58,410 nucleotides of DNA, taken from NCBI GenBank assembly GCA_012839895.1, contig DUML01000106.1, positions 1 through 58,410 of the forward strand. The letters are read 5' to 3'. Made by a program: the position numbers and the translations under genes. The DNA comes from Peptococcaceae bacterium (GTDB taxonomy: Bacteria > Bacillota > Desulfitobacteriia > Desulfitobacteriales > Syntrophobotulaceae). This document shows positions 45,872 to 53,869 of the stretch, in pieces. Below the pieces are notes generated by a model. The model did not search any database, had not been told where the DNA came from, and saw only the letters and a list, made by a program, of their open reading frames with translations. Every line of letters begins with the position of its first letter. Within the stretch, counting starts at the first letter, position 1.

Positions 45872-47239
45872 ATGAAGAAAGAAGTCAAATTTCTTTGTCC
45901 TAACGGACACCTTGGGTTCGCCCCAACAAAAGAAGGCAGCTTTTATCTTGGGGTCAAGGAAAAACCCGACTACATCTTGTGTGATTCGGGCAGTGATGAT
46001 ATCGGTCCCGGTCCTCTTGGAGCTGATATTTGTACAAGCCTGAAATCAACGCAAATTCACGATCTCGAGCTTATGTTAGTAGAAGCCCGCAAACTCGGAG
46101 TCCCTATGCTTGTTGGTTCTGCAGGCGATACCGGAACAAACAAACAAGTGGACAAATATGTTCAAATTATTAAAGACCTGGCCGAAAAACACAATATTCC
46201 AAAATTCAAACTGGGATATTTTTATTCAGAAGTTGATAAAGAATATCTTATGGAAAAATTGAATAAGGGAGAAGCTATTGAGGGGCTCGACGGACGTTCT
46301 AACCTGACAAAAGAAGATCTCGCCAAAACCGACCGGATTGTTGCGGTAGCAGGCGTTCATCCCTATATCAAATTGCTGGAAATGGGCGCAGACGTAATTA
46401 TCGGCGGAAGATCCAGCGACTGTGTAATATTTGCTGCTCCGGCGATTAAAGAAGGATTCCCGGAAGACTTGGCTTATTATCTGGGTAAAGTGTTGGAATG
46501 CGCCTCTTTCTGTGCAGAACCCTATGCAGGTAAAGAGTCAGTCATGGGCATAATTAGCGAAAATGACGTAAAAGTAAAAGCTATGCATCCGGATCAAATG
46601 TGTACAGTAGCTTCGGTAGCCGGCCATGCCATGTATGAAAGAAGTAACCCCTATTATGAATATGTTGCCGGCGGAATGCTGGATATGAGCAAATGTGTCT
46701 ATGAGCAATACGACAAAAAGACCTGTCGCATCACCGGATCTAAATTTATACCTATCGAAGGAAAAATCAAGGTCAAACTTGAGGGCGCAGGCAAAGTCGG
46801 CGAGAGATTCATTGGAATAGCAGGAATCCGCGATCCTTACTCCGTTAAAAATGTGGATAAAATGATTGAATGGGCAAGGAGCCAGGTTGTAGATAAATTT
46901 GGCGAGACCGGCTATGAGCTGTATTATCATGTCTACGGTAAAAACGGTGTTATGGGCGACTTGGAGCCAATCAAAGAAACTAAATCTCATGAGCTTTGCG
47001 TTGTTGTTCAGGGCGTTGCTCCGACCAAAGAAATGGCAGAAGAAGTGACTATGACAGGTTGCCGCCAGTTATTCTATGCCCGTCTGCCTGAGGTCAAAGG
47101 TACTGCCGGATCAGTTGCTTTTGTATTAGATGAAGTAATTCAAGCAACCCCTGCTTATATGTGGACAATGAATCACACTGTTGCAGTTGATGATCCCATG
47201 GAACTTTTTAAAGTCAATATGATTGAAGTAGGCAAATAA
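45872..47239 (+). CDS. AtuA-family (DUF1446) acyclic terpene utilisation-like protein
   Basis: A 455-aa protein of the AtuA/DUF1446 family. The family is named from Pseudomonas terpene catabolism, but its reaction is not established in my knowledge. Conserved features: an N-terminal DSGSDDIGPGPLGAD motif (about 38-52), LVGSAGDTGTN (~80-90), VIIGGRSSD, and a Cys-containing MTGCRQLFYARLP. ATG 45872 with GGAGG 8 nt upstream is chosen over an in-frame upstream codon at 45818. It is followed by a DUF4387 gene, a common pairing, and a carboxylate transporter. Confidence 0.82.
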   Translation: MKKEVKFLCPNGHLGFAPTKEGSFYLGVKEKPDYILCDSGSDDIGPGPLGADICTSLKSTQIHDLELMLVEARKLGVPMLVGSAGDTGTNKQVDKYVQIIKDLAEKHNIPKFKLGYFYSEVDKEYLMEKLNKGEAIEGLDGRSNLTKEDLAKTDRIVAVAGVHPYIKLLEMGADVIIGGRSSDCVIFAAPAIKEGFPEDLAYYLGKVLECASFCAEPYAGKESVMGIISENDVKVKAMHPDQMCTVASVAGHAMYERSNPYYEYVAGGMLDMSKCVYEQYDKKTCRITGSKFIPIEGKIKVKLEGAGKVGERFIGIAGIRDPYSVKNVDKMIEWARSQVVDKFGETGYELYYHVYGKNGVMGDLEPIKETKSHELCVVVQGVAPTKEMAEEVTMTGCRQLFYARLPEVKGTAGSVAFVLDEVIQATPAYMWTMNHTVAVDDPMELFKVNMIEVGK

Positions 47240-47266
47240 AGATACTCAAAAAAGGAGATGGCCGTT

Positions 47267-47587
47267 ATGAAGACAAAAAAACTATCCGAATTAGCAAAAA
47301 CAATCCGTAGCAAAAACGCGGGTACTGACCGGATTACTTTTGACATCATCTTTAGGGAAAAAGAAAACTATGAATTAGTTAAAAAAAGCGGTGTATTAAA
47401 TAGGGAACTCATCAAAAAAATATATGGACTTACCGATAAAGACATTGCTGATTTTGTTGAATTTGATCCAGGTTACGCTATTAAATTTACAATTAATCGC
47501 AAAAAACCAAGCGGAAGCGCAGGGGATTCTGATGTTTTCGGCTGCCAGCAATATCCTCCCCTTCTTGATATCGAAATCCCTGTTTAA
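47267..47587 (+). CDS. DUF4387 family protein (partner of AtuA-like protein)
   Basis: A 106-aa soluble protein of DUF4387, recognised by the start KLSELAKTIRSKNAGTDRITFDI and the motif SGDSDVFGCQQYPPLLDIEIP-like end. Function is unknown. The regular pairing with AtuA-family proteins suggests a two-subunit enzyme. AAAGGAG lies about 10 nt before ATG 47267; the ATG at 47258 is too close to it. 27 bp after the AtuA-like gene. Confidence 0.8.
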   Translation: MKTKKLSELAKTIRSKNAGTDRITFDIIFREKENYELVKKSGVLNRELIKKIYGLTDKDIADFVEFDPGYAIKFTINRKKPSGSAGDSDVFGCQQYPPLLDIEIPV

Positions 47588-47606
47588 TTCTTCGGTTACA
47601 CCTTAA

Positions 47607-47642
47607 CCTGTAGATCCCGCTTTCTTAAAGTGGGATCACAGG
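47607..47642 (+). terminator. Strong hairpin between DUF4387 and the transporter gene
   Basis: CCTGTAGATCCCGCTTT pairs with AAAGTGGGATCACAGG around a short loop, giving about 16 bp with one bulge and one G-T pair. No T run follows. It could tune transporter expression or mark an RNA processing site. Confidence 0.55.
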
Positions 47643-47688
47643 ATCAATACCAAGATTCAATAGAATTTATTGAAAAGAGGTACGTTAT

Positions 47689-49161
47689 ATGAGAGATGCT
47701 CAAACCGGAAAAAAGGGCGAATTAAAAAGATCTACACTGTTACAGGTATTAATTCCCATTATCATTGGGTTAATTATTGCGTTCGTTATTCCCAATCCCG
47801 CTAACCTGCCTCTAAACGCTTGGTACTATTTTGCGATATTTGTAACTATTATCTTAAGCGTAGCTTTAGAAGCTTTGCCAATGGGTGCCATCGGAATAAT
47901 TGGAATCTCGGGCATTGCCTTATTGGGTATTCTGGACAAACCGGGGAAAGATGTTCTGACCTGGGCACTGTCGGGTTTTTCTAATAGCGTAGTTTGGCTT
48001 GTGTTTGCAGCCATGATCTTCGCGGTAGCGTTAAAAAACACAGGAATTGGCCGACGTATCGCGTTATTCTTCATTAAAGTAATGGGTAAGACTGCACTTG
48101 GGTTAGGTTATGCAATATCTCTGGCTGACTTCTGTTTGGGCCCGTTTATGCCCTCAAACACTGCCAGGAGTTTCGGAACAATGTACCCAATAGCAAGGGC
48201 AACAGCAGAAGCATTGGATTCTCATCCCGGTGAATCAGCAGGTAAGATTGGATCATTCCTACTTTTCACATCTTTCACAGCTACATTTATTTCCAGTTCG
48301 ACTTTTTTGACGGCAGCTGCTATGACAGTCCTTGGAATTCAATATATTGCCGATGCAACAGGGTTACCTGCTATTACCTGGATGCAATATCTATATGGTT
48401 TTATTCCCCAAGCAATCATAGTTTTGATTATCACACCGTTAATTGCCTATAAATTTTTCCCTCCGGAAATAAAGAAATTTCCTGAAGCTCCCGTCTGGGC
48501 TAAGGAACAATTAAAGGAGATGGGAAAATTAACTCGCAATGAAATCTTAACATTAATTATCTTCTTATGTGCCTTATTCGCCTGGATCTTTATGCATGAC
48601 ACTATGCCCCCTGCCATGGTTGCCATTATGGCCGTAGGTGGAATGCTGCTCACAGGAGTTATCAATTGGGAGCAAATCCTTGAAGAAAAATCCGCTTGGA
48701 ACATCGTTATAGTTCTCGGGACGTTGATTACCTTAGCAAATGGATTAAAAGATGTTGGATTTCTCGCCTGGGTTTCCGAAGCGTCAGCAGCTTATCTGGT
48801 AGGCCTTGCACTTTCTCCCGTTGTCATTATCATACTTTTGGCTCTGATTGACTATCTTTTGCACTATCTCTATGTCAGCATTACCGCTCATGTTACAACA
48901 TTAATGCCTCTCTGGCTGGCCGTTGTATCAGCGATTCCCGGCTTTCCGGTACAGCTGTTTGGCATGGTGCTAATTCATACCAAAGAAGGCTTTGGTGCCA
49001 TGACACCCTATGGTGCCGGTCATGGTGTAGGATATCTCTTGAGCGGATATTTTCCGGATCACAAAAAGTTCTGGGTTGCAGAAAGTGCCTGGGCTTATAC
49101 CTACCTCGCTCTTATGTTCCTAAGTATTCCTTATTGGATCTGGCTTTATGGTTGGCAGTAA
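47689..49161 (+). CDS. DASS-family (SLC13/CitT-like) anion:sodium symporter
   Basis: A 490-aa carrier with about 12-14 membrane segments. The DASS signature with the paired loops is visible: FMPSNTARSFGTMYPIA (~155-170) and the repeat-related TAHVTTLMPLW (~403). It imports di- or tricarboxylates such as citrate, tartrate or succinate. It lies 101 bp after DUF4387 and probably supplies the substrate of the AtuA/DUF4387 pair. Followed by a clear terminator. Confidence 0.9.
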   Translation: MRDAQTGKKGELKRSTLLQVLIPIIIGLIIAFVIPNPANLPLNAWYYFAIFVTIILSVALEALPMGAIGIIGISGIALLGILDKPGKDVLTWALSGFSNSVVWLVFAAMIFAVALKNTGIGRRIALFFIKVMGKTALGLGYAISLADFCLGPFMPSNTARSFGTMYPIARATAEALDSHPGESAGKIGSFLLFTSFTATFISSSTFLTAAAMTVLGIQYIADATGLPAITWMQYLYGFIPQAIIVLIITPLIAYKFFPPEIKKFPEAPVWAKEQLKEMGKLTRNEILTLIIFLCALFAWIFMHDTMPPAMVAIMAVGGMLLTGVINWEQILEEKSAWNIVIVLGTLITLANGLKDVGFLAWVSEASAAYLVGLALSPVVIIILLALIDYLLHYLYVSITAHVTTLMPLWLAVVSAIPGFPVQLFGMVLIHTKEGFGAMTPYGAGHGVGYLLSGYFPDHKKFWVAESAWAYTYLALMFLSIPYWIWLYGWQ

Positions 49162-49182
49162 TCAAGAAAACGAATTTTCGCT

Positions 49183-49215
49183 TCTCGGTGAGGTTTTTCA
49201 CCGAGAGGCTTTCTT
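49183..49215 (+). terminator. Intrinsic terminator after the DASS gene
   Basis: CTCGGTGA (49184-49191) pairs with TCACCGAG (49198-49205), followed by AGGCTTTCTTC. Confidence 0.75.
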
Positions 49216-49338
49216 CATTTAATTTGGCATAGCGAATTATTATTAAGCGCATTCATATTTTGTTTTTCAGTACTGTTATTGTTTTTTACCCATAGACCAT
49301 TGACTCATAACTTCATCTTCTATTAGGGAGCGATATCT

Positions 49339-50568
49339 ATGAAAAAAAAGATGTCCCTTACTCTCAAGATATTCTTAGGCATGGCTTTGGGAATTATTTT
49401 CGGTTGGTTATTCGGTCAACAGATTAGCAGTATAAAAATTGTTGGGGATATTTTTCTCCGCTTAATCCAAATGGCTATTATTCCATTAATTTTTACCGGT
49501 GTCTCCTGTGCTATCGGAGGATTAGGCGGAGACCTAAAAAAGTTGGGAAGTATCGGGTATAAGGTTATTCTGTTTTATGTAGGAACGACGCTTATCGCCA
49601 TTTCGATTGGTTTATTTATCGGGAATATTTTTGTACCTGGAGTTGGGGTTTCTGCACCCACGGAGCTTCTTTCCGCACCCATTACTGAAGTGAAAACACC
49701 TAAAGTGGCAGATGTTATTTTAGCCATGGTACCTAAAAATCCTGTAGATGCCATGGCGCGTCAAGATATGTTTCAGATCGTTGTTTTTTCCGGATTTTTC
49801 GGCTTAGCTCTTTCCATGCTGGGGAAACAGGGAGAAAAAGTATTATCTGTTTTCAGTATAATCAATAACGCAGCAATTAAAATGATTACTATGATCATGA
49901 AGTTGGCGCCTTATGCAGTTTTTGCCCTTATGGCCTGGGTTACTGGTACAGTGGGGATTACAATTCTGCTCCCTTTGGCAAAATACTTAGGTACACTTAT
50001 TGTCGCTTTAATTTTACAAACATTTATTGTTTGCGGACTTGTTGTCTGGGGATTTGCCAGGGTCAGTCCAATTCAATTTTACCGCAAGATCCTTGATGCA
50101 ATCATTGTGGCCTTTACCACATGCTCTTCTGCAGCAAGCTTGCCTATTGCCATTGAAACAGCTCAAGAGAAACTGGGTATCGGCAAAACTGTAAGCCAGT
50201 TTGCCCTACCACTTGGGGCTACAATGAACTCCGATGGAACTGCAATGTACCATGCAGTCGCCAGCATAATGATTGCTCAATTTTTTGGAATATCTATGAG
50301 CTTCTCCCAACAGGTGATGCTTGTAATTTTTGCTGTTTTAATCGGGCTTGGAGGGACGGCAGTACCTGGAGGTGGCATGGTTACTTTAGCAATAGTGCTA
50401 AATGCAATGGGTCTGCCTATTGAAGGAATTGCATTGATCGCCGGGGTTGATCGGATTGCAGAAATGTTCCGTGCTGTATTGAATGTTGCCGATGATTTAT
50501 CCGGGGCAGTGGCAATAGCTGCTTGGGAAAAAGACTTCAATAGGGATATTTTCTATGAAAATGTATAA
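49339..50568 (+). CDS. Dicarboxylate/amino acid:cation symporter (DAACS/GltP family)
   Basis: A 409-aa glutamate-transporter-fold carrier. The hairpin-1 serine motif reads TTCSSAASLPIAIE, helix 7 NSDGTAMYH (normally NMDGT), hairpin 2 LGGTAVPGGG and helix 8 DRIAEMFRAVLNVADD (normally DR.RTM.NV.GD). The Asp and Asn that bind substrate and Na+ are mostly kept; Met of NMDGT is Ser. It takes up C4-dicarboxylates or acidic amino acids. It has its own RBS and sits 177 bp after the DASS gene. Confidence 0.92.
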   Translation: MKKKMSLTLKIFLGMALGIIFGWLFGQQISSIKIVGDIFLRLIQMAIIPLIFTGVSCAIGGLGGDLKKLGSIGYKVILFYVGTTLIAISIGLFIGNIFVPGVGVSAPTELLSAPITEVKTPKVADVILAMVPKNPVDAMARQDMFQIVVFSGFFGLALSMLGKQGEKVLSVFSIINNAAIKMITMIMKLAPYAVFALMAWVTGTVGITILLPLAKYLGTLIVALILQTFIVCGLVVWGFARVSPIQFYRKILDAIIVAFTTCSSAASLPIAIETAQEKLGIGKTVSQFALPLGATMNSDGTAMYHAVASIMIAQFFGISMSFSQQVMLVIFAVLIGLGGTAVPGGGMVTLAIVLNAMGLPIEGIALIAGVDRIAEMFRAVLNVADDLSGAVAIAAWEKDFNRDIFYENV

Positions 50569-50624
50569 GGAAAGACACAGAAAATAATATCTAATACGGA
50601 AAATAATATTTATTAGGAAAGAAT

Positions 50625-50696
50625 ATAAAAAGCCCAGGAATGCTGGGCTTTTTGGTTATAGGGAAATTTCTGCATCGTTTTAGGCGGTGCTTTTAT
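50625..50696 (+). repeat. Double-hairpin repeat element, copy C
   Basis: AAAAAGCCCAG-GAATG-CTGGGCTTTTT, a perfect terminator-like hairpin, then GGTTATAGGGAAATTTCT and the second module GCATCGTTTTAGGCGGTGCTTTT. It terminates the symporter gene. Confidence 0.75.
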
Positions 50697-50779
50697 GTTT
50701 CCAAAAAACTTTAGAGCCTACCAAATTTTTGCTATACTGTTCTCATAGACTGCTGTAAAAAAGAGGAGGGAGAAATACT

Positions 50780-51214
50780 ATGCGTACATATCAGAATCAG
50801 GATCTAATTGTCTACTGGGAACCGGAAAACTGCATTCACGTTGGCTATTGCATTCGCGAACTGCCGTCGGTTTTCAATAAAAAGAATCGTCCCTGGATTG
50901 ATATTAACGGCGCTCCGCCGGAAGAAATCATCAAACTGATTGATACCTGTCCCTCAGGAGCCCTGCGTTATTCCCTGCCGGAAGGATCCCGGGTTGATCC
51001 CAACCTGGCCAAAGGACCAGGCTCTCTTCACTACCGTAGCGAGGCACCCCGAGTGGAAGTCCGCCTGGTGGCAAGCGGGCCAATCCTGATCAAGGGACCA
51101 AGTGCGTTATACGATGAGTCCGGTGAGTTACTAAAAACCGGCGATGCTTTATCATTGTGCCGTTGTGGCAAAACAAAAAACCCGCCGTTTTGTGACGGGT
51201 CTCACCGCTTTTAA
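50780..51214 (+). CDS. Divergent [4Fe-4S] (YjdI-like) and CDGSH iron-sulfur domain protein
   Basis: A 144-aa small Fe-S protein. The N-terminal half (~1-65) is the Fer4_19/YjdI type with CIHVGYCIRELPSVF and CPSGAL. The C-terminal end is a CDGSH domain, CRCGKTKNPPFCDGSH, whose three Cys and one His bind a [2Fe-2S] cluster. Such fusions are probably redox or Fe-S transfer proteins; the role is unproven. Its stop codon overlaps by three bases with that of the next, opposite-strand gene. Confidence 0.88.
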   Translation: MRTYQNQDLIVYWEPENCIHVGYCIRELPSVFNKKNRPWIDINGAPPEEIIKLIDTCPSGALRYSLPEGSRVDPNLAKGPGSLHYRSEAPRVEVRLVASGPILIKGPSALYDESGELLKTGDALSLCRCGKTKNPPFCDGSHRF

Positions 51215-51951
51215 TCTTTGATAATAATTTCCGCTTCCTGGTTTAGAGGGTTTCGGCGCATCTCGAGAGAAAATAAATATGGGTAGTTAGTTTTAATATG
51301 CTGCATATAGCCGATCCAATGAATAAGAATGGCACGAAGAGCCCTCCTAATGTCATGATTTAGGTGACTGATATCTGCATCTGGTAGTTCGTCAAATCTA
51401 TCTCTGGCAAGTAACTCATCCTAAAGGTGGAATACTGCCCAAACCATATCCGTAAATGCCTCTTGTTCTAATAATGCGGGATTAGATAAAATAACCATCA
51501 ATGTCTCGCGCATTTTTTTCAATATTTCTTTTAATTCCACTAAACACATCGACTTGCTTTCAACAACTATTTTAAACGTTTTTAATACATTTGAGGCTGT
51601 AGTAAAATTCCTTGCTAACCATTCTTCTTTAACATTAAGATAGGGAGCAATCTCTTCTATGTTTTTAACGCATAGAATCATTTTTTTCATTAAATCTATG
51701 CCATACTCGCTAAAAAAAGCACTTATTAACATATTCGTTTTATTCAATCGTTCACGCTTTTCGCGTACTTCAATCATTTTGCTTAAGGCAACAGTTACCA
51801 AAGCAACTGAAATAGGCAAAAAGGCTAGATCCTGTATTAAGCCAAAAAAAGTGTCTCTCGGGGAATTAAACAGGATAAGTTGTATCAAATAAATGATTGC
51901 TGATAACGCGAGCAGAATAATAATGGTTATCATTGTAGAGTACTTTTTCAT
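51211..51951 (-). pseudogene. Membrane-anchored helical protein interrupted by an in-frame TAG
   Basis: From the ATG at 51951 (complement; GGTGGGG 5 nt upstream), two membrane helices (about residues 6-27 and 40-60) are followed by a charged helical domain. The frame meets TAG at 51423-51421, then stays open in the same frame for another 69 codons to TAA at 51211-51213, giving sequence such as HWIGYMQHIKTNYPYLFSL that clearly looks like protein. Either a nonsense mutation, a sequencing error or amber read-through. Family and function not recognised. Confidence 0.75.
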
Positions 51952-52244
51952 AAAACCCCACCGCATAACGCATAAATTTTAATATAGCGTAATTCAAGTT
52001 CCAAGGTTAATACCATTCTGAGACTGATAATGCATTTCTTGGATTTAATATTTTTTTAAAATTTTATTTGAATAGCATTGCATTTGTCAACCAAATAATG
52101 TAAGGATCTTTTTGCGATCATTTTTATTTTTACACTATTGCATTACTATTACAGTTTTGAAATTGATTGGATCCATATTGCAAAATTTAAAACTTTATTA
52201 ACAAGTATTTTTAGCAAGCATTTAATCAAAAGGAGTAGGAATAA

Positions 52245-53570
52245 ATGATGACTTGGGTTGCGCCGTTAGGAGTATTAATAGCGCTGGTACTAATTATCTT
52301 CCTGGCAATGAAAGGGTTTAATATTTTGGTTATTGGCCCTTTGTGTTCGCTAATCGTAATCTTAACAAATCAAATGGATGTCTTTGGAGCGTTATTTACA
52401 GGGCCAAGTTCCTACATGGCTGGCACAGCTAACTTTATAGCTTCCTATTTTATTATTTTTTTATTGGGATCAATCCTGGGAAAGTATATGGAAGAAAGTG
52501 GGGCAGCTCGTGCCATTGCTAACTATTTTTTGAAATTGACAGGGAAAGAGAAACCCTTTGCGGTCTTAATAGCTATCTATTTTATTTGTGTTTTTATGAC
52601 TTATGGCGGTATATCTTGTTTTGTTGTCTTCTTTGTAGTTATTCCTTTAGTCAGGCCAATTTTCAAGGAACTAAATATTTCCTGGAAACTGTTATCAATT
52701 CCGGCAATGCTAGGAACGGGGACAGTTACAATGACAATGTTACCTGGCACTCCTTCCTTACAAAATGTAGTCCCTACGCAAACTTTAGGGACTACATTAA
52801 CAGCAGCGCCTTTAGTAGGAATTGTAGCCTCCTTGGCAGCTTTTTTCTATGGACTATGGTATATGAAAAGAGAGCTTAAGAAGTCATTTGCTAACAATGA
52901 GGGTTATGACGAGCCGGACAAAAATGAGCAAATTGTCGTTGGCGAGGGGTGCCAAGGCCCTGGCAGTGGGATAAGCCTTGCGCCGCTCTTAACACTGATC
53001 TTTCTAATTATTGTGGGCAGCATTTTGAAAGTCACTAATATTATCATCATTGGTCTCCTTGCTTCGGTTTTAGTCGTCGCCTTATTACTCAGGCGCTATA
53101 TAAAGGATCACAAAGCAGTAATAAACAGCGGTGCGCAAGGTTCAATAGGGCCGGTATTTTTTACTGCGGCTACCGTAGGCTTTGGTGTCGTTGTTACTGC
53201 GGCGCCGGGATTTAAAGTGATTTCTGATTATATTTTAAATATGCCGGGAAACCCTTTGATAAGCCTTTCAGTAGCTACAAGTTTAATGGCGCTCATCACG
53301 GGCTCGGCTACAGGTTCTATAGGCATAATTATTCCAACTTTTGCTGATGTTTATCTAAGCATGGGAATTAGCCCGGAAGCTATCCATCGTGTGGCTGCCA
53401 TTGCTTCCGGAACCTTAGGTGCAATGCCCCATTGCGGAGTAGTGTTAACTTACTTTGCACTTACGGGACTAAACCATAAAAATAGTTATAAACATATTTT
53501 TATGACCATGGTAGTAGGTAACACCATAGCTTTAATTGCCGCTTTAGTTACTGCTATAGCAATATATTAA
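52245..53570 (+). CDS. GntP-family permease
   Basis: A 441-aa carrier with about 12 membrane helices, related to gluconate/hydroxybutyrate GntP proteins. Typical pieces: YFIIFLLGSILGKYMEESGAA, TYGGISCFVVFFVVIPL, LPGTPSLQNVVPT, GSATGSIGI, and ASGTLGAMPHCGVV. Takes up a monocarboxylate (hydroxy acid or sugar acid). AAAAGGAGTAGG precedes the ATG. The 278-bp gap before it (51967-52244) is AT-rich with nothing recognised. It appears monocistronic. Confidence 0.88.
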   Translation: MMTWVAPLGVLIALVLIIFLAMKGFNILVIGPLCSLIVILTNQMDVFGALFTGPSSYMAGTANFIASYFIIFLLGSILGKYMEESGAARAIANYFLKLTGKEKPFAVLIAIYFICVFMTYGGISCFVVFFVVIPLVRPIFKELNISWKLLSIPAMLGTGTVTMTMLPGTPSLQNVVPTQTLGTTLTAAPLVGIVASLAAFFYGLWYMKRELKKSFANNEGYDEPDKNEQIVVGEGCQGPGSGISLAPLLTLIFLIIVGSILKVTNIIIIGLLASVLVVALLLRRYIKDHKAVINSGAQGSIGPVFFTAATVGFGVVVTAAPGFKVISDYILNMPGNPLISLSVATSLMALITGSATGSIGIIIPTFADVYLSMGISPEAIHRVAAIASGTLGAMPHCGVVLTYFALTGLNHKNSYKHIFMTMVVGNTIALIAALVTAIAIY

Positions 53571-53578
53571 TGCTTTAG

Positions 53579-53812
53579 TTGAGCAACGCTTGCTTTTTAA
53601 TGGTTAGTGAACATCTTCTTTCCCCCAGGTGCAAGCTCGCTGCTTATGGCAGACAGAGTCACTATATCAATCTGCCGGAAGTAAAACTTCAACATCTTTA
53701 TCGTGCCTTGGTCAAGCTGGATCTGTATAATGAAACACTGGAAGACAATTCACAATACAATGTTCTTGTCTTGAGCGGTTTTTTATTTCGATCCTATTAT
53801 TTTAGATCTTAG
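53579..53812 (+). pseudogene. Transposase remnant (IS1634/IS1380-like)
   Basis: A 77-codon frame encodes MVSEHLLSPRCKLAAYGRQ and LPEVKLQHLYRALVKLD, the N-terminal region typical of IS1634-type transposases, then becomes nonsense (the expected VVFYDVTT segment appears scrambled). The rest of the element, including its catalytic domain and inverted repeats, is missing. It lies immediately upstream of hsdR and may mark where that gene's 5' end was cut. Confidence 0.55.
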
Positions 53813-53869
53813 TTTATATAAAGGTCGGCCTGTTATTATCGACTGAAGAAAACAGCCAATCGTATTTTA

